From Sphingomonas kyeonggiensis (GTDB taxonomy: Bacteria; Pseudomonadota; Alphaproteobacteria; Sphingomonadales; Sphingomonadaceae): DNA of 64,000 nt. Positions 17,612 to 26,769 of this stretch are shown here, piece after piece. The notes under the pieces were generated by a model. It was not told the origin of the DNA. It made no database searches and was given only the letters and a program-made list of their open reading frames with translations. The DNA lies in assembly GCF_014204495.1 (NCBI RefSeq), contig NZ_JACHLN010000002.1:930001-994000 (forward strand). The letters run 5' to 3'. Both the position numbers and the translations under genes were made by a program. Each line of letters begins with the position of its first letter. The stretch's first letter is position 1.

Positions 17612-18838
17612 ATGTCCATCGAACGCTCCCCGCTCGCGCTGCCCTTCCCCGCCCTGCCGGTGATCCCCGGCGTGACCACCCGCGTGGCGCGGGCGCGCTA
17701 CAAGAACTGGGACCGCTGCGACCTGACCTTTGTCGAGCTGGCGCCGGGCACGACGGTGGCGGGCGTGCTGACCAGCAGCAAATGCCCCTCGCCCGAAGTG
17801 GAATGGTGCCGCAAGGCGCTGCCGCTGGGCACTGCCCGCGCGCTGGTGGTCAATGCCGGCAACTCCAACGCCTTCACCGGCAATCGCGGCCGCGCCGCCG
17901 TGGAGGCGATCGCCGCCCGCGCCGCCGCGCATCTCGGCTGCCAGCCCTCCGACGTGTTCGTCGCCTCGACCGGCGTGATCGGCGTGCCGCTGCCGATCGA
18001 CAAGGCCGAGGCCGGGCTCGACAATGCCTTCACCGCCGAGCCGTGCGGCTGGGAAGACGCCGCCGCGACGATCATGACCACCGACACCTTCGCCAAGGGC
18101 GCGGTGACCCGCGCGGTGGTGGGCGGCAAGACCGTGCAGCTCGCCGGGATCATCAAGGGATCGGGCATGATCGCGCCGGACATGGCGACGATGCTCGGCT
18201 TCATCTTCACCGATGCCGCGGTCGATCCTGCCTTCCTGCAGACCGCGCTGAGCGACGCCAACGGCAAGAGCTTCTCGTGCATCACCGTGGACGGCGATAC
18301 CTCGACCAGCGACACGGTGCTGGCCTTCGCCACCGGCAGCGCGGGCAACGCGGTGCTGGCGAGCGACGAGGATGACGGCGCCGACGCGTTCCGGGCCGCG
18401 CTCAAGGACCTCTGTCACCAGCTGGCGCTGCTCGTCGTGCGCGACGGCGAAGGGGCGCAGAAGCTGATCGAGATCACGGTGGAGGGCGCCGAGAGCGATG
18501 CCAGCGCGCACCGAATCGCGATGTCGATCGCCAATTCGCCGCTGGTGAAGACCGCGATCGCCGGCGAGGACGCCAATTGGGGCCGCGTGGTGATGGCCGT
18601 GGGCAAGGCCGGCGAGCCCGCCGAGCGCGACCGCCTCGCGATCCGCTTCGGCGCCACCCAGGTGGCCCGCGACGGGCTGGCGGTGGAGGGCTATGACGAG
18701 GCGCCGGTCGCCGAGCACCTCAAGGGCCGCGAGATCGAAGTCGGAGTCGAGCTCGGGCTTGGCGAAGGCCGCGCCACTGTGTGGACCTGCGACCTGACGC
18801 ATGGATATATCTCGATCAACGCCGACTATCGCAGTTGA
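17612..18838 (+). CDS. argJ: Glutamate N-acetyltransferase / amino-acid acetyltransferase ArgJ
   Basis: 408-residue arginine biosynthesis enzyme that transfers acetyl from N-acetylornithine to glutamate and may also use acetyl-CoA. The autoproteolysis site IAPDMATMLGF is intact, with Thr193 as the new N-terminal nucleophile of the beta chain. VAGVLTSSKCPSPEV, KGSGMIAPDMA, GEDANWGRVVMAVGKAG and the C-terminal YISINADYRS are all family features. It is convergent with trxA. Confidence 0.96.
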   Translation: MSIERSPLALPFPALPVIPGVTTRVARARYKNWDRCDLTFVELAPGTTVAGVLTSSKCPSPEVEWCRKALPLGTARALVVNAGNSNAFTGNRGRAAVEAIAARAAAHLGCQPSDVFVASTGVIGVPLPIDKAEAGLDNAFTAEPCGWEDAAATIMTTDTFAKGAVTRAVVGGKTVQLAGIIKGSGMIAPDMATMLGFIFTDAAVDPAFLQTALSDANGKSFSCITVDGDTSTSDTVLAFATGSAGNAVLASDEDDGADAFRAALKDLCHQLALLVVRDGEGAQKLIEITVEGAESDASAHRIAMSIANSPLVKTAIAGEDANWGRVVMAVGKAGEPAERDRLAIRFGATQVARDGLAVEGYDEAPVAEHLKGREIEVGVELGLGEGRATVWTCDLTHGYISINADYRS

Positions 18839-18899
18839 TCTGGCGGAACTGACCGGCAGGCCCCCGGTCCAGCGACTGCCGGACCGGGATGCAATCAGC

Positions 18900-19220
18900 T
18901 CAGAGCTTGCTCTGCACCCACTGCTTGATCGCGCTCTTCGGCATCGCGCCGACCTGGGTGGCGGCCGGCTGGCCGTCCTTGAACAGGATCATCGTGGGGA
19001 TGCCGCGCACGCCGTACTTGGTCGGCGCGTCGGGATTCTCGTCGATGTCGATCTTGATGATCTGCACCTGATCGGCCAGCTCCTCGCCGAGTTCCTCGAG
19101 CGCGGGGGCGATCATCTTGCAGGGGCCGCACCACTCCGCCCAGAAATCGACGAGCACGGGCTTGCCGGACTCAAGAACGTCGGTTGCGAAGGTGGCGTCG
19201 GTGGTAGCCTTGGTGGCCAT
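18900..19220 (-). CDS. trxA: Thioredoxin
   Basis: 106-residue cytosolic thiol-disulfide reductase with active site WCGPC (Cys31, Cys34), the cis-Pro loop GIPTMI and the usual KIDIDENPDAPTKYGVRG. AGGAG precedes the ATG. It follows addA on the same strand 54 bp downstream and may be the last gene of the divL-to-trxA array. Confidence 0.97.
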   Translation of the reverse strand: MATKATTDATFATDVLESGKPVLVDFWAEWCGPCKMIAPALEELGEELADQVQIIKIDIDENPDAPTKYGVRGIPTMILFKDGQPAATQVGAMPKSAIKQWVQSKL

Positions 19221-19274
19221 GGAAGAACTCCTGATACGATGTCGGGGCCTAATCTATGATCGACCCGCGCAGGG

Positions 19275-22200
19275 TCAAGCGCGCAAGGCCAAGCTTTGCT
19301 CCGTGGGCACGAAGCCGGGCTTGTGCGCCGCCAGCAATTCCTCGGGCAGCAGATGGAGGACCGGGCCCGCCGCGTAGAGCAACCCGGCCTCGACCGTGCG
19401 GCCGGGGAAAATCACCCTGAGCGCAGCGACATAGGCGGCCATCTGGCGCAGGTGATAGGGCGGGATCTCGGCCAGTGTCGCGGGTGCACGGCGGCCGGTC
19501 TTGAAGTCGATCACCCGGACGTGATCGGGCGTGACCACCAGCCGATCGACCGTACCGGAGACGACCACGCCCTCTCCCACCACCGCCGCGATCGGAGCCT
19601 CGCCGAGGGAATCGGGGCCGAACAGCGCGGCGAAGTCCGGGTTTTCGGTGACGCCCAGGGCTGCCGCGACCAGTTCCGCCCTGAGGGCGGCCTCGGCTAC
19701 GCCGCCTGCCCCGGCCAGCCAGCGCTCAGCCGCGGCCTGGCGGTCCGAAGGGCTAACCGACGGCAATCGCTCGAAAAGCGCGTGGAGGAGCCGCCCACGT
19801 TCGGCGGCTGCGCGCAGCGCCGGCGTGGGGGGCGGATCGGCGACCGCGTCGTCACCCAGCGACGACGGCGCGAGGGGGCGCGGCGGGCGGGCTTCCTCGG
19901 GCGCCGGGCGGCGGGCCCAGTCGGGCAGGACCGCGACTTCGGCGGCGACCTCGGCCGGGCGCGGCTTCACGGCGACCGGTGGCTGGGGGTTCAAGCCCCT
20001 GAATTCGCGTACTTCTCCCTCGGGCACACCGAGGGCATCCAAGGCGGCGGCACTGGCGGCGTACCAGCTCCTGGCCGGGGGCACGCCCTTGGCCATCGGC
20101 CCCAAAGCCCCGGCGACGACCAGCTTCTCCTCGGCGCGGGTGGCTGCGACATAGAAGAGACGCCAATGTTCGCTAAGTTCGCGCGCGTCGGCCGTTTCGA
20201 TGACTTCGGCCAGCACGCCGCGCTCAGAGGACCGGGGCCGGAAGATCGGCAGCTTTCCGGACGCAACAGACGGTTCCCAGCCCAGAAAGTCGCGCGGGGA
20301 GCGCGTGGGATCGACGGTGGCGTCCGCCAGGATGACCAAGGGCGCCTGCAGGCCCTTGGCGCCGTGCGCGGTCATCACCCGCACCGCCGCCTGGGGCTGG
20401 GCCGAATCGCGGACGATCTCGACATCGCCGCGATCGAACCAGTCGAGGAAGCGTTGCAGCGACGGGGTCGCAACCTTTTCGAAATTAAGCGTCGCGTTGA
20501 GCAGTTCTTCGATCGGATCGCGGGCTTCCTCGCCCAACCGGCGCAACAGCTTGCGGCGACCGTCCAAAGGACCGGAAAGTAGTTCTTCCAGAAAGCGATA
20601 GGGGGTGGCGATGTCAGCGCGTGCGAGGAGTGCGTAGAGCGGCGCCAGACGCTCCTCGGGCTGCGTCCGACGCAGGTGACGCCAGAGTCCGCCACTGGTG
20701 CGGACCGAAGCGTCCATTAGCTCCTCCTGCGACCAGCCTATCAAGGGGGACACAAGCAGGGATGCGAGCGACAGATCGTCCTCGGGCTGCAAGGCGAAGC
20801 GGATCGCGGCGAGCAGATCCTGCACCGCCAAAGGCGCGTTCAGCCGCAGGCGATCGACGCCCGCCACCGGCACGCCCTCGGCATAGAGCCGCGCGACGAT
20901 CAGCGAGGCAAGCTCGCCGCGACGCTTGACCAGGATCATCACATCCTCGGGCTGGAGCGGGCGGCCCTTGCTCTCCAGCATCATGCCGCCCTGCCACCAG
21001 TCGCGCACCTGCCGCGCGATGCGCCCGGCCAGCTCGCGGGTGGCGTCGCTGACCCATTCCTCCTCGTCGGCCTCGCTGCCGCCCTCGGTGACCGGCGGCC
21101 AGAGCGTGACGCTGCCGGGGCCCGGCACCCGGCTGTCGTGGAGTTCTCTGTCCGACAGCTCGCCCATGCCGGGCAGCGGCAAGGCGCCGAGCGCGGCATC
21201 GACGAATTCGAGCACCGGCTTGGTCGAGCGGAAGCTGTGGGTGAGCGACAGCTCCTCGACTTCGCGGGGCTCGGGCTTGTCCTCGTCGAATTCATAGTCC
21301 GGATCGGCCTCGACCCGCGACAGCGCGAGGAAGCGCTCGAAGGCGGCGCGGAAGAAGATCGGATCGGTGCCCTGGAAGCCGAAGATCGCCTGCTTGTAGT
21401 CGCCGACGGTGAACAGCGTGCGCATCGTCGTGGCGCGGACGCCCTCGCCCACGAAGAACTCGTCCGCGATCGCGCTGACGATCGCCCATTGCTGGGGATT
21501 GGTGTCCTGCGCCTCGTCGATCAGGACATGCTCGGTCGCGGTATCGAGCTTGAAGCGCACCCATTCGCCCATGCCGGGCTCGGCGAGCAGCGCGACGGTG
21601 CGGTGGATCAGGTCGTTGAAATCGACTGCACCGAGGCGGCGCTTCGCCTGGGCATAGGTCTCGGCATAGACGCGGCCTGCCTCCAGCCCGCGGGCGAGCA
21701 GATCGGCATAGGCGGCCTGGGTCTTCATGCCGAGCAGCTGGCCGCAGGTCTCGAACAGCCGCATGGCGTAATCGGCATAGGCCGACTCCTGCGGCGCCTG
21801 CCCCTTGCCGAAGGAGCGCGGCTCGCCCTTGGCGGTGGCCCAGATTGAATGGAGATCGGCCAGGCTGGCGGCGCGGGCTTCCGGGCTGCGGCCGAGCCAG
21901 GCAGCGGCGATATCGGCGCGCTCAAGCCCCCTGCCCGTGCCCCAATCGGCGTTCATCACGGTGAGCGCGCGCAGGCTGGCGAGGTCGAAGCTGTCGTCGG
22001 CGCAGCGGCGGGCGATCTCGGCGTCCACGTCGCCTTCGGGGAGTTTCAGCGCTTTACGGAGATGGAGCTGGATCGGTTGAGGCAGCGCGGCGAGCGCTTC
22101 GCCTTCGCGGGCGCAGGCCTTGAGGAAATCCTCGGCCTTGCCCTCGCCCAGCCGCAGCGACAGCGCGCCGACTGCATCGACGATCCAGCCGCGCCCGTCG

Positions 22201-22715
22201 CGCTCGGCATCGACCAGCATTTCGGCCAGCGCCTCGCGGGAGAGCACGGCTTCCTCGCGCTGGTCGAGCGGACGAAAGCCGGGGACGAGGCCGGCTTCCA
22301 TCGGGAAGGCGGCGAGCAGCGACTGGCAGAAGCTGTGGATCGTCTGGATGCGGATGCCGCCGCCGGGCGCATCGAGCACCTTGGCGAAGAGCTGGCGGGC
22401 CTTGCCGATCATCTGCTCTGTCGCAGTCTCGCCCAGCGAAGCGAGGTCGGCACGCAGGCTACTCTCATCGATCCGCACCCATCGAGCGAGGCGGCTCGTG
22501 ATACGTTCCGACATCTCGGCCGCGCCCGCCTTGGTGAAGGTGAGGCAGAGGATCGCACCCGGATCAGTACCGTGCAGCAGCAACCGCCAGACCCGTGCCG
22601 CCAGCACCTGCGTCTTGCCGGTGCCTGCGGACGCGGACAGCCAGATATGGCGCTCCGGGTCGCTCGCCCGGCTCTGGTTACCCTTCAGGGGATGAAGCTG
22701 ACGGACTTCAGACAT
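19275..22715 (-). CDS. addA: Double-strand break repair helicase-nuclease AddA
   Basis: 1146 residues, the UvrD-type helicase subunit of AddAB, which resects double-strand ends and loads RecA. The N-terminal Walker A reads ASAGTGKTQVLAARV, with TFTKAGAAEMSERI next; HVLIDEAQDTNPQQW is motif II, and VMTAHGAKGLQAPLVIL is motif V. The C-terminal RecB-like nuclease has VIDFKTGRRAP. It is separated from addB by 227 bp holding two dispersed repeats. Confidence 0.95.
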   Translation of the reverse strand: MSEVRQLHPLKGNQSRASDPERHIWLSASAGTGKTQVLAARVWRLLLHGTDPGAILCLTFTKAGAAEMSERITSRLARWVRIDESSLRADLASLGETATEQMIGKARQLFAKVLDAPGGGIRIQTIHSFCQSLLAAFPMEAGLVPGFRPLDQREEAVLSREALAEMLVDAERDGRGWIVDAVGALSLRLGEGKAEDFLKACAREGEALAALPQPIQLHLRKALKLPEGDVDAEIARRCADDSFDLASLRALTVMNADWGTGRGLERADIAAAWLGRSPEARAASLADLHSIWATAKGEPRSFGKGQAPQESAYADYAMRLFETCGQLLGMKTQAAYADLLARGLEAGRVYAETYAQAKRRLGAVDFNDLIHRTVALLAEPGMGEWVRFKLDTATEHVLIDEAQDTNPQQWAIVSAIADEFFVGEGVRATTMRTLFTVGDYKQAIFGFQGTDPIFFRAAFERFLALSRVEADPDYEFDEDKPEPREVEELSLTHSFRSTKPVLEFVDAALGALPLPGMGELSDRELHDSRVPGPGSVTLWPPVTEGGSEADEEEWVSDATRELAGRIARQVRDWWQGGMMLESKGRPLQPEDVMILVKRRGELASLIVARLYAEGVPVAGVDRLRLNAPLAVQDLLAAIRFALQPEDDLSLASLLVSPLIGWSQEELMDASVRTSGGLWRHLRRTQPEERLAPLYALLARADIATPYRFLEELLSGPLDGRRKLLRRLGEEARDPIEELLNATLNFEKVATPSLQRFLDWFDRGDVEIVRDSAQPQAAVRVMTAHGAKGLQAPLVILADATVDPTRSPRDFLGWEPSVASGKLPIFRPRSSERGVLAEVIETADARELSEHWRLFYVAATRAEEKLVVAGALGPMAKGVPPARSWYAASAAALDALGVPEGEVREFRGLNPQPPVAVKPRPAEVAAEVAVLPDWARRPAPEEARPPRPLAPSSLGDDAVADPPPTPALRAAAERGRLLHALFERLPSVSPSDRQAAAERWLAGAGGVAEAALRAELVAAALGVTENPDFAALFGPDSLGEAPIAAVVGEGVVVSGTVDRLVVTPDHVRVIDFKTGRRAPATLAEIPPYHLRQMAAYVAALRVIFPGRTVEAGLLYAAGPVLHLLPEELLAAHKPGFVPTEQSLALRA

Positions 22716-22724
22716 TTTCTATAC

Positions 22725-22813
22725 TCGTCATCCCCGCGCAGGCGGGGATCCAGAGCCAAGCAGGACTGGCGGGGCAGAGAAACCCTGGATCCCCGCCTTC
22801 GCGGGGATGACGG
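22725..22813. repeat. REP-like inverted pair (GCGCAGGCGGGGAT family) between addB and addA
   Basis: CGTCATCCCCGCGCAGGCGG and GGATCCCCGCCTTCGCGGGG flank a 40-base interior that ends GGCAGAGAAACCCTGGATCC. The arm begins 10 bp from the addA start codon, so the hairpin may cover the addA leader. Confidence 0.8.
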
Positions 22814-22840
22814 GTTAGGGTGTGGGTTTGAGGTGCAGCT

Positions 22841-22920
22841 GCTCCCCGGCGAAGGCCGGGCCCCAGGGTCACAAGCGACACGGCAGAGAAGCCCTGGGCC
22901 CCGGCTTTCGCCGGGGAGCA
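22841..22920. repeat. Dispersed inverted pair (CCGGCGAAAGCCGGGG family) between addB and addA
   Basis: Arms CTCCCCGGCGAAGGCCGGGC and GGCCCCGGCTTTCGCCGGGG flank an interior with GTCACAAGCGACACGGCAGA. The interior is nearly the same as in repeats with the other arm type (for example 25909-25995). Confidence 0.8.
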
Positions 22921-22942
22921 GTGTGGGGCTTGGGCGCTGACC

Positions 22943-25876
22943 TCACTCACGGCCATACCATTCGTCGAGCCGCATCAGCTGGTCATACTCTGCGTATGGC
23001 GCGTATTCGGGGTGGAGCTTGGCGGTGAAGGGTTCGTCGCCCGTCAGCCATTGCCGCACGGCGTCGCCGAAATGGTGTGCGGCGAGGTCGACGAATTCCT
23101 CGGCCGGGATCGGCTCCTTCTTCTTCGGATCGACGGGGCTGTCGACATAGCCGAAGCCGCCGGTGCGCGGGGAGCGGGCGAGCGACCAGTATTCGAAGGC
23201 GCGGGCGATGCCCTCGATATCCTGGAACCCGCCCCGCTCGGCGATCAGGCCGAGCAGGCCGAGCTGGAGGCTGAACCCGGCGCGGACGGCGCGGGTGCTG
23301 GGGGGCTGGCCGGTCTTGTAGTCGATGATCGCGAGGCTGCCATCGGGCAGGCGATCGATGCGATCGAACTTGCCGCGCAGCTTGACGCCTTCGAACTCGA
23401 TATCGCCGTCGAGTTCGACCGCGAGCACCTTGCGGTCCGGGTTCTCGGCGATCTGGCGGGCGATCCAGTCGATCGCTTCCATCAGGCGCGGCTGCCAGAG
23501 CGCGCGCATCATCGGATGGGTGCGCTCATCGACCAGCATCGCCTCGGCGCGGGCACGGAGCCTGGCCGGATCGCAATTATCGAGCTCGAACCATTTCTGA
23601 AGAACGTCATGTACCGCCGTGCCCCTCCACGCGGCGCTGGGATCGGCATCGACCGGATCGAGCGGCGCGAGCTTGAGCATGCGGCGGGCGTAAAAGGCAT
23701 AGGGATCGGCCTTCAACCGATCGACTTCGGTGACCGAGATCGCCTTGGGGCGGGCTTCCACCGCCGGTTGCGGCGCCGGGCGGTCGGCGGGTTCATGGGC
23801 GCCGGGATTGTCGATCGCGTGGAGCCAGGCGGCGAGATCGGGCGCGCGGTCGAGGCCTCCGGACAAGGCTTCGAGGCGGAGCCAGAAGCGCGAGGCAATC
23901 GTCGGCGCGGTGGCGTCGCGACGGGCGCGGGTGAGCAGCACTTCGGGGGCGCCGAGCGCGCCGGCAAGGTCATGCGCGGCGAGGCCGATGCGGCGTTCCA
24001 GGCCCGGCAGGTCGAGCTCGGCGCGGATGCGCGGGGCGAGCCAGGGGTCGGGCGCGGGCAGACTTGGCCAGACGCCTTCGTTGAGGCCCGACAGGATCAT
24101 CAGGTCGGCGGTCTGCAGGCGCGCTTCGAGCTGGCCGAGAATGGCGAGGCGCGGATGGCCGCCCTGGGGCGGGCGCACCGCGATGCCGTCCATCAGGGTG
24201 CGCAGCATCGGCGCGAGCGTGTCGGGTTCGGCGCGCTGGGGGCCGTCCACCGCTTCGCGTTCGAGATCGTCGAGCAGGGTCGCGGCGGCGCGGCCCTCGG
24301 CGCGGCTCCATAGCGCGTCGCCGCCGAGCGCCTGGGCGGTTTCGCGCAGCGCGGCGAGGAGTGTGGGGATCGGCTGGGCGCCGGCGCCGAACGCGGCTTC
24401 GAGCGGGGCGAGCAGTGCCTTGGCCGTGGGCCACCAGGCCTGGGCGGCCTTGCGAATGGGGCCGTCCCTACCCTCCTGCTCGGCGAGATGGCGATCGATG
24501 CCGGCGAGGTCAGGCGCCGGGCGCGGGCCTCTGAGCGCGCGGTCAAGCAGGCGGGCACCTTCCAGCCATTCGGTGCGCGCCTCGGGCATCACCAGCGGAT
24601 GCTTGAGCAGGGTTAGCAGCGGCAGCGGGGCGAAGCGCTGGGCAGCAGCGTCGGCGAGCGCGAGCAGCAACGTGCCCGGCGGCAGGATCGACAGTGGCTG
24701 GCCGGCGGAATCGTCGACGGCGATGCCCCAGCGGGCGCAGTGCGCGGCGACGCGGCGGGCGAGCGCGCGATCGGGCGTGACCAGCGCGGCGGTGCGCTCG
24801 GGGGTTTCCAGCACCTGCCGCAGGGCTAGCGCAATCGCCTGGGCTTCCTCTGCGGGCGTGGCGACTTCGAGGACGCGCACGCCGTCGAGCCGGCGCTCAT
24901 GCTCGGGCAGCGTGGTCCAGCCATGGGTGAGTTCGGGCGGCTGCATCGCCGAGGCGATCGCCTTGCTGCGCGAGGGCGCGGCGTCATGCTCGCTGGCGAA
25001 CATCCAGGGATCGAACTCGCTGCGGTGGACCGACATGCGCTCGAGCAGCAGCTTGAGGTGGAATTGCGGATGGGTCTCGAGGTTGCGCTTGCGGCGGCCC
25101 GTGACGGGATCGGGCGCGTGCGGGCCGAGCATGTCCCATTCGGCCTCCGAGATGGCGATGGCGAGATCGGGGAGGACGACCATGCCCTGGGGCAGCCCGG
25201 CGACGACGCGCTGGAGCCGGGCGATGGCGGGCGCGCTGGCGGTGATGCCGGCGGCGCAGACGAACCCTTGCGGCGGGTTGGCGGTCCAGCGATCGGCAAC
25301 CTTGTCGATCAGCCGGCGGCGGCGATCGGCGAGATCGATGCGGCCGAGCCGGGCGAGCTCGCCGGGCCAGCGCTCGAGGACGATGCGGAACAGGTTGAGC
25401 GACTTGTCCCAATGGCTCTGCAGCTCGCCTTCGAACTTGAGGTCGGTCAGGCGAGTGAGCGGGACTTCCTCGATCAGCAGCTGGTCGAGCGTTTCGGCGA
25501 GGTCGCCGGCGAGGCGGATGGCTTCGGCGGCGTCGTGGCGGGGTTCGGCCTGCTGGATGAGGCGGGCGAGGATGAGCTGGCGCTGGAGCGGGTTGACCGC
25601 GGGGGGCACGGGATCGGGATCGGCGGCGGCATCGAACACCGCTTCGTCAAGCTCGGGATCGCCGACCGCGACGAGGCGGGGCAGCAGCAAGCCGCCACCG
25701 CTGGCGCGGACGAAGGCGTCCTGGATCGCCTTCTTGGCGCGGTTGTTGGGGAGGAGGACGAGACCCCGGGCGAGGCCCATCGGGTCGCTGCCGAAGCGCT
25801 GGATCAGCCCGTTCGCCAGCGCATCCGCGAAGGCGCGGTGCGGGGGGATGGTGTAGAGGTGGAGGGCTTGGGGCAT
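22943..25876 (-). CDS. addB: Double-strand break repair protein AddB
   Basis: 977 residues, partner of AddA. The C-terminal nuclease domain shows VLAVELDGDIEFEG, RGKFDRIDRLPDGSLAIIDY and KTGQPPSTRAV, the RecB-nuclease signature. The N-terminal half is an inactivated helicase fold; I see no Walker A lysine motif, as is common for alphaproteobacterial AddB. The gene runs murU-addB-addA with dispersed repeats on either side, so addB may be transcribed in a unit separate from its neighbours. Confidence 0.93.
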   Translation of the reverse strand: MPQALHLYTIPPHRAFADALANGLIQRFGSDPMGLARGLVLLPNNRAKKAIQDAFVRASGGGLLLPRLVAVGDPELDEAVFDAAADPDPVPPAVNPLQRQLILARLIQQAEPRHDAAEAIRLAGDLAETLDQLLIEEVPLTRLTDLKFEGELQSHWDKSLNLFRIVLERWPGELARLGRIDLADRRRRLIDKVADRWTANPPQGFVCAAGITASAPAIARLQRVVAGLPQGMVVLPDLAIAISEAEWDMLGPHAPDPVTGRRKRNLETHPQFHLKLLLERMSVHRSEFDPWMFASEHDAAPSRSKAIASAMQPPELTHGWTTLPEHERRLDGVRVLEVATPAEEAQAIALALRQVLETPERTAALVTPDRALARRVAAHCARWGIAVDDSAGQPLSILPPGTLLLALADAAAQRFAPLPLLTLLKHPLVMPEARTEWLEGARLLDRALRGPRPAPDLAGIDRHLAEQEGRDGPIRKAAQAWWPTAKALLAPLEAAFGAGAQPIPTLLAALRETAQALGGDALWSRAEGRAAATLLDDLEREAVDGPQRAEPDTLAPMLRTLMDGIAVRPPQGGHPRLAILGQLEARLQTADLMILSGLNEGVWPSLPAPDPWLAPRIRAELDLPGLERRIGLAAHDLAGALGAPEVLLTRARRDATAPTIASRFWLRLEALSGGLDRAPDLAAWLHAIDNPGAHEPADRPAPQPAVEARPKAISVTEVDRLKADPYAFYARRMLKLAPLDPVDADPSAAWRGTAVHDVLQKWFELDNCDPARLRARAEAMLVDERTHPMMRALWQPRLMEAIDWIARQIAENPDRKVLAVELDGDIEFEGVKLRGKFDRIDRLPDGSLAIIDYKTGQPPSTRAVRAGFSLQLGLLGLIAERGGFQDIEGIARAFEYWSLARSPRTGGFGYVDSPVDPKKKEPIPAEEFVDLAAHHFGDAVRQWLTGDEPFTAKLHPEYAPYAEYDQLMRLDEWYGRE

Positions 25877-25908
25877 TGCTTGGATGAAGCCTAGAGTATC
25901 GCCCCAAC

Positions 25909-25995
25909 GCCGTCATCCCCGCGCAGGCGGGGATCCAGAGTCACGAGCGATACGGCAGAGAAACCCTGGATCCCCGCCTGCGCGGGGATGACGGG
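25909..25995. repeat. REP-like inverted pair between murU and addB
   Basis: CCGTCATCCCCGCGCAGGCG and CCCCGCCTGCGCGGGGATGA mirror each other around an interior GTCACGAGCGATACGGCAGA. It occupies nearly the whole 121-bp gap and starts 3 bp from the murU stop codon. Confidence 0.8.
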
Positions 25996-25997
25996 GT

Positions 25998-26759
25998 CTA
26001 TACCGTCGCCAATATCTCTTCGGCTTCCTTGACCGCGCCGGGGGTGCCGACATCGAACCACAGGCCCTGGTGGACCGTGCCCCACAACCGCCCCTGCTCC
26101 ATCGCGCGGTTCCAGAACAAATTGGTCGAGAACGGGCCCTCGGGCCAGTCGCGGATCACGCGGGGGTGGATGATCTGGGCGCCGGCATAGACGAAGGGCG
26201 CCAGGCGGCCGGGCTTGCGGCGCTCGGTGATGCGGCCGAGCGGGTCGAGGCGGAAATCGCCCATGCCCTTGTGGCTATAGGCGCGCGCCAGGGGCACGAG
26301 CAGCAGCAGCGCGTCCATCTTCTCGTCGTCCCAGGCGGCGGCGAGCGCGTTCAGCGAGCCGATCGGGCCGTCGACCCAGAGCGTGTCGCTGTTCACCGTG
26401 AAGAAGGGCGCGTCGCCGAGCATGTCGCGCGCCTGGACGATGCCGCCGCCGGTCTCCATCAGCTGGGCGCGCTCGTCCGAGATCTGCACGTCGATGCCGC
26501 CGGCACGGGCCTTGAGGTGCGCCTCGACCTGGTCGGCAAGATAATGGACGTTGACCACGGCGCGCTTGATCCCGGCTTCGCGCAGGTGATCCATCGTGTG
26601 ATCGAGCAGCGGCTTGCCGGCGACTTCGACCAGCGGCTTGGGGCGCGTCACGGTGAGCGGGCGCATGCGCTTGCCGAGGCCGGCGGCCATCACCATCGCG
26701 GTCTCGGGCATGGCCACGGCCGGGTTCGGGCGCAGCGAATAGGTGGCGGAGGGTTTCAT
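25998..26759 (-). CDS. murU: N-acetylmuramate 1-phosphate uridylyltransferase MurU
   Basis: 253-residue nucleotidyltransferase with the signature AAGLGKRMRPLTVTRPKPL, then NVHYLADQVEAHL, MLGDAPFFTVNSDTLWVDG and GLWFDVGTPGAV. It makes UDP-MurNAc from MurNAc-1-phosphate in the peptidoglycan recycling bypass that avoids fosfomycin-sensitive MurA. It starts 10 bases after the amgK stop, which supports ATG 26759, although an ATG at 26711 fits the family length better. The next step enzymes MupP and MurQ-type proteins are not in the window. Confidence 0.9.
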   Translation of the reverse strand: MKPSATYSLRPNPAVAMPETAMVMAAGLGKRMRPLTVTRPKPLVEVAGKPLLDHTMDHLREAGIKRAVVNVHYLADQVEAHLKARAGGIDVQISDERAQLMETGGGIVQARDMLGDAPFFTVNSDTLWVDGPIGSLNALAAAWDDEKMDALLLLVPLARAYSHKGMGDFRLDPLGRITERRKPGRLAPFVYAGAQIIHPRVIRDWPEGPFSTNLFWNRAMEQGRLWGTVHQGLWFDVGTPGAVKEAEEILATV

Positions 26760-26769
26760 TGCCCCGGTC

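Noticed and set aside
23730..25856. Long plus-strand open frames across addB
   Set aside because: Ser/Arg/Ala-rich shadow with no motifs; addB nuclease motifs are clear on the minus strand.
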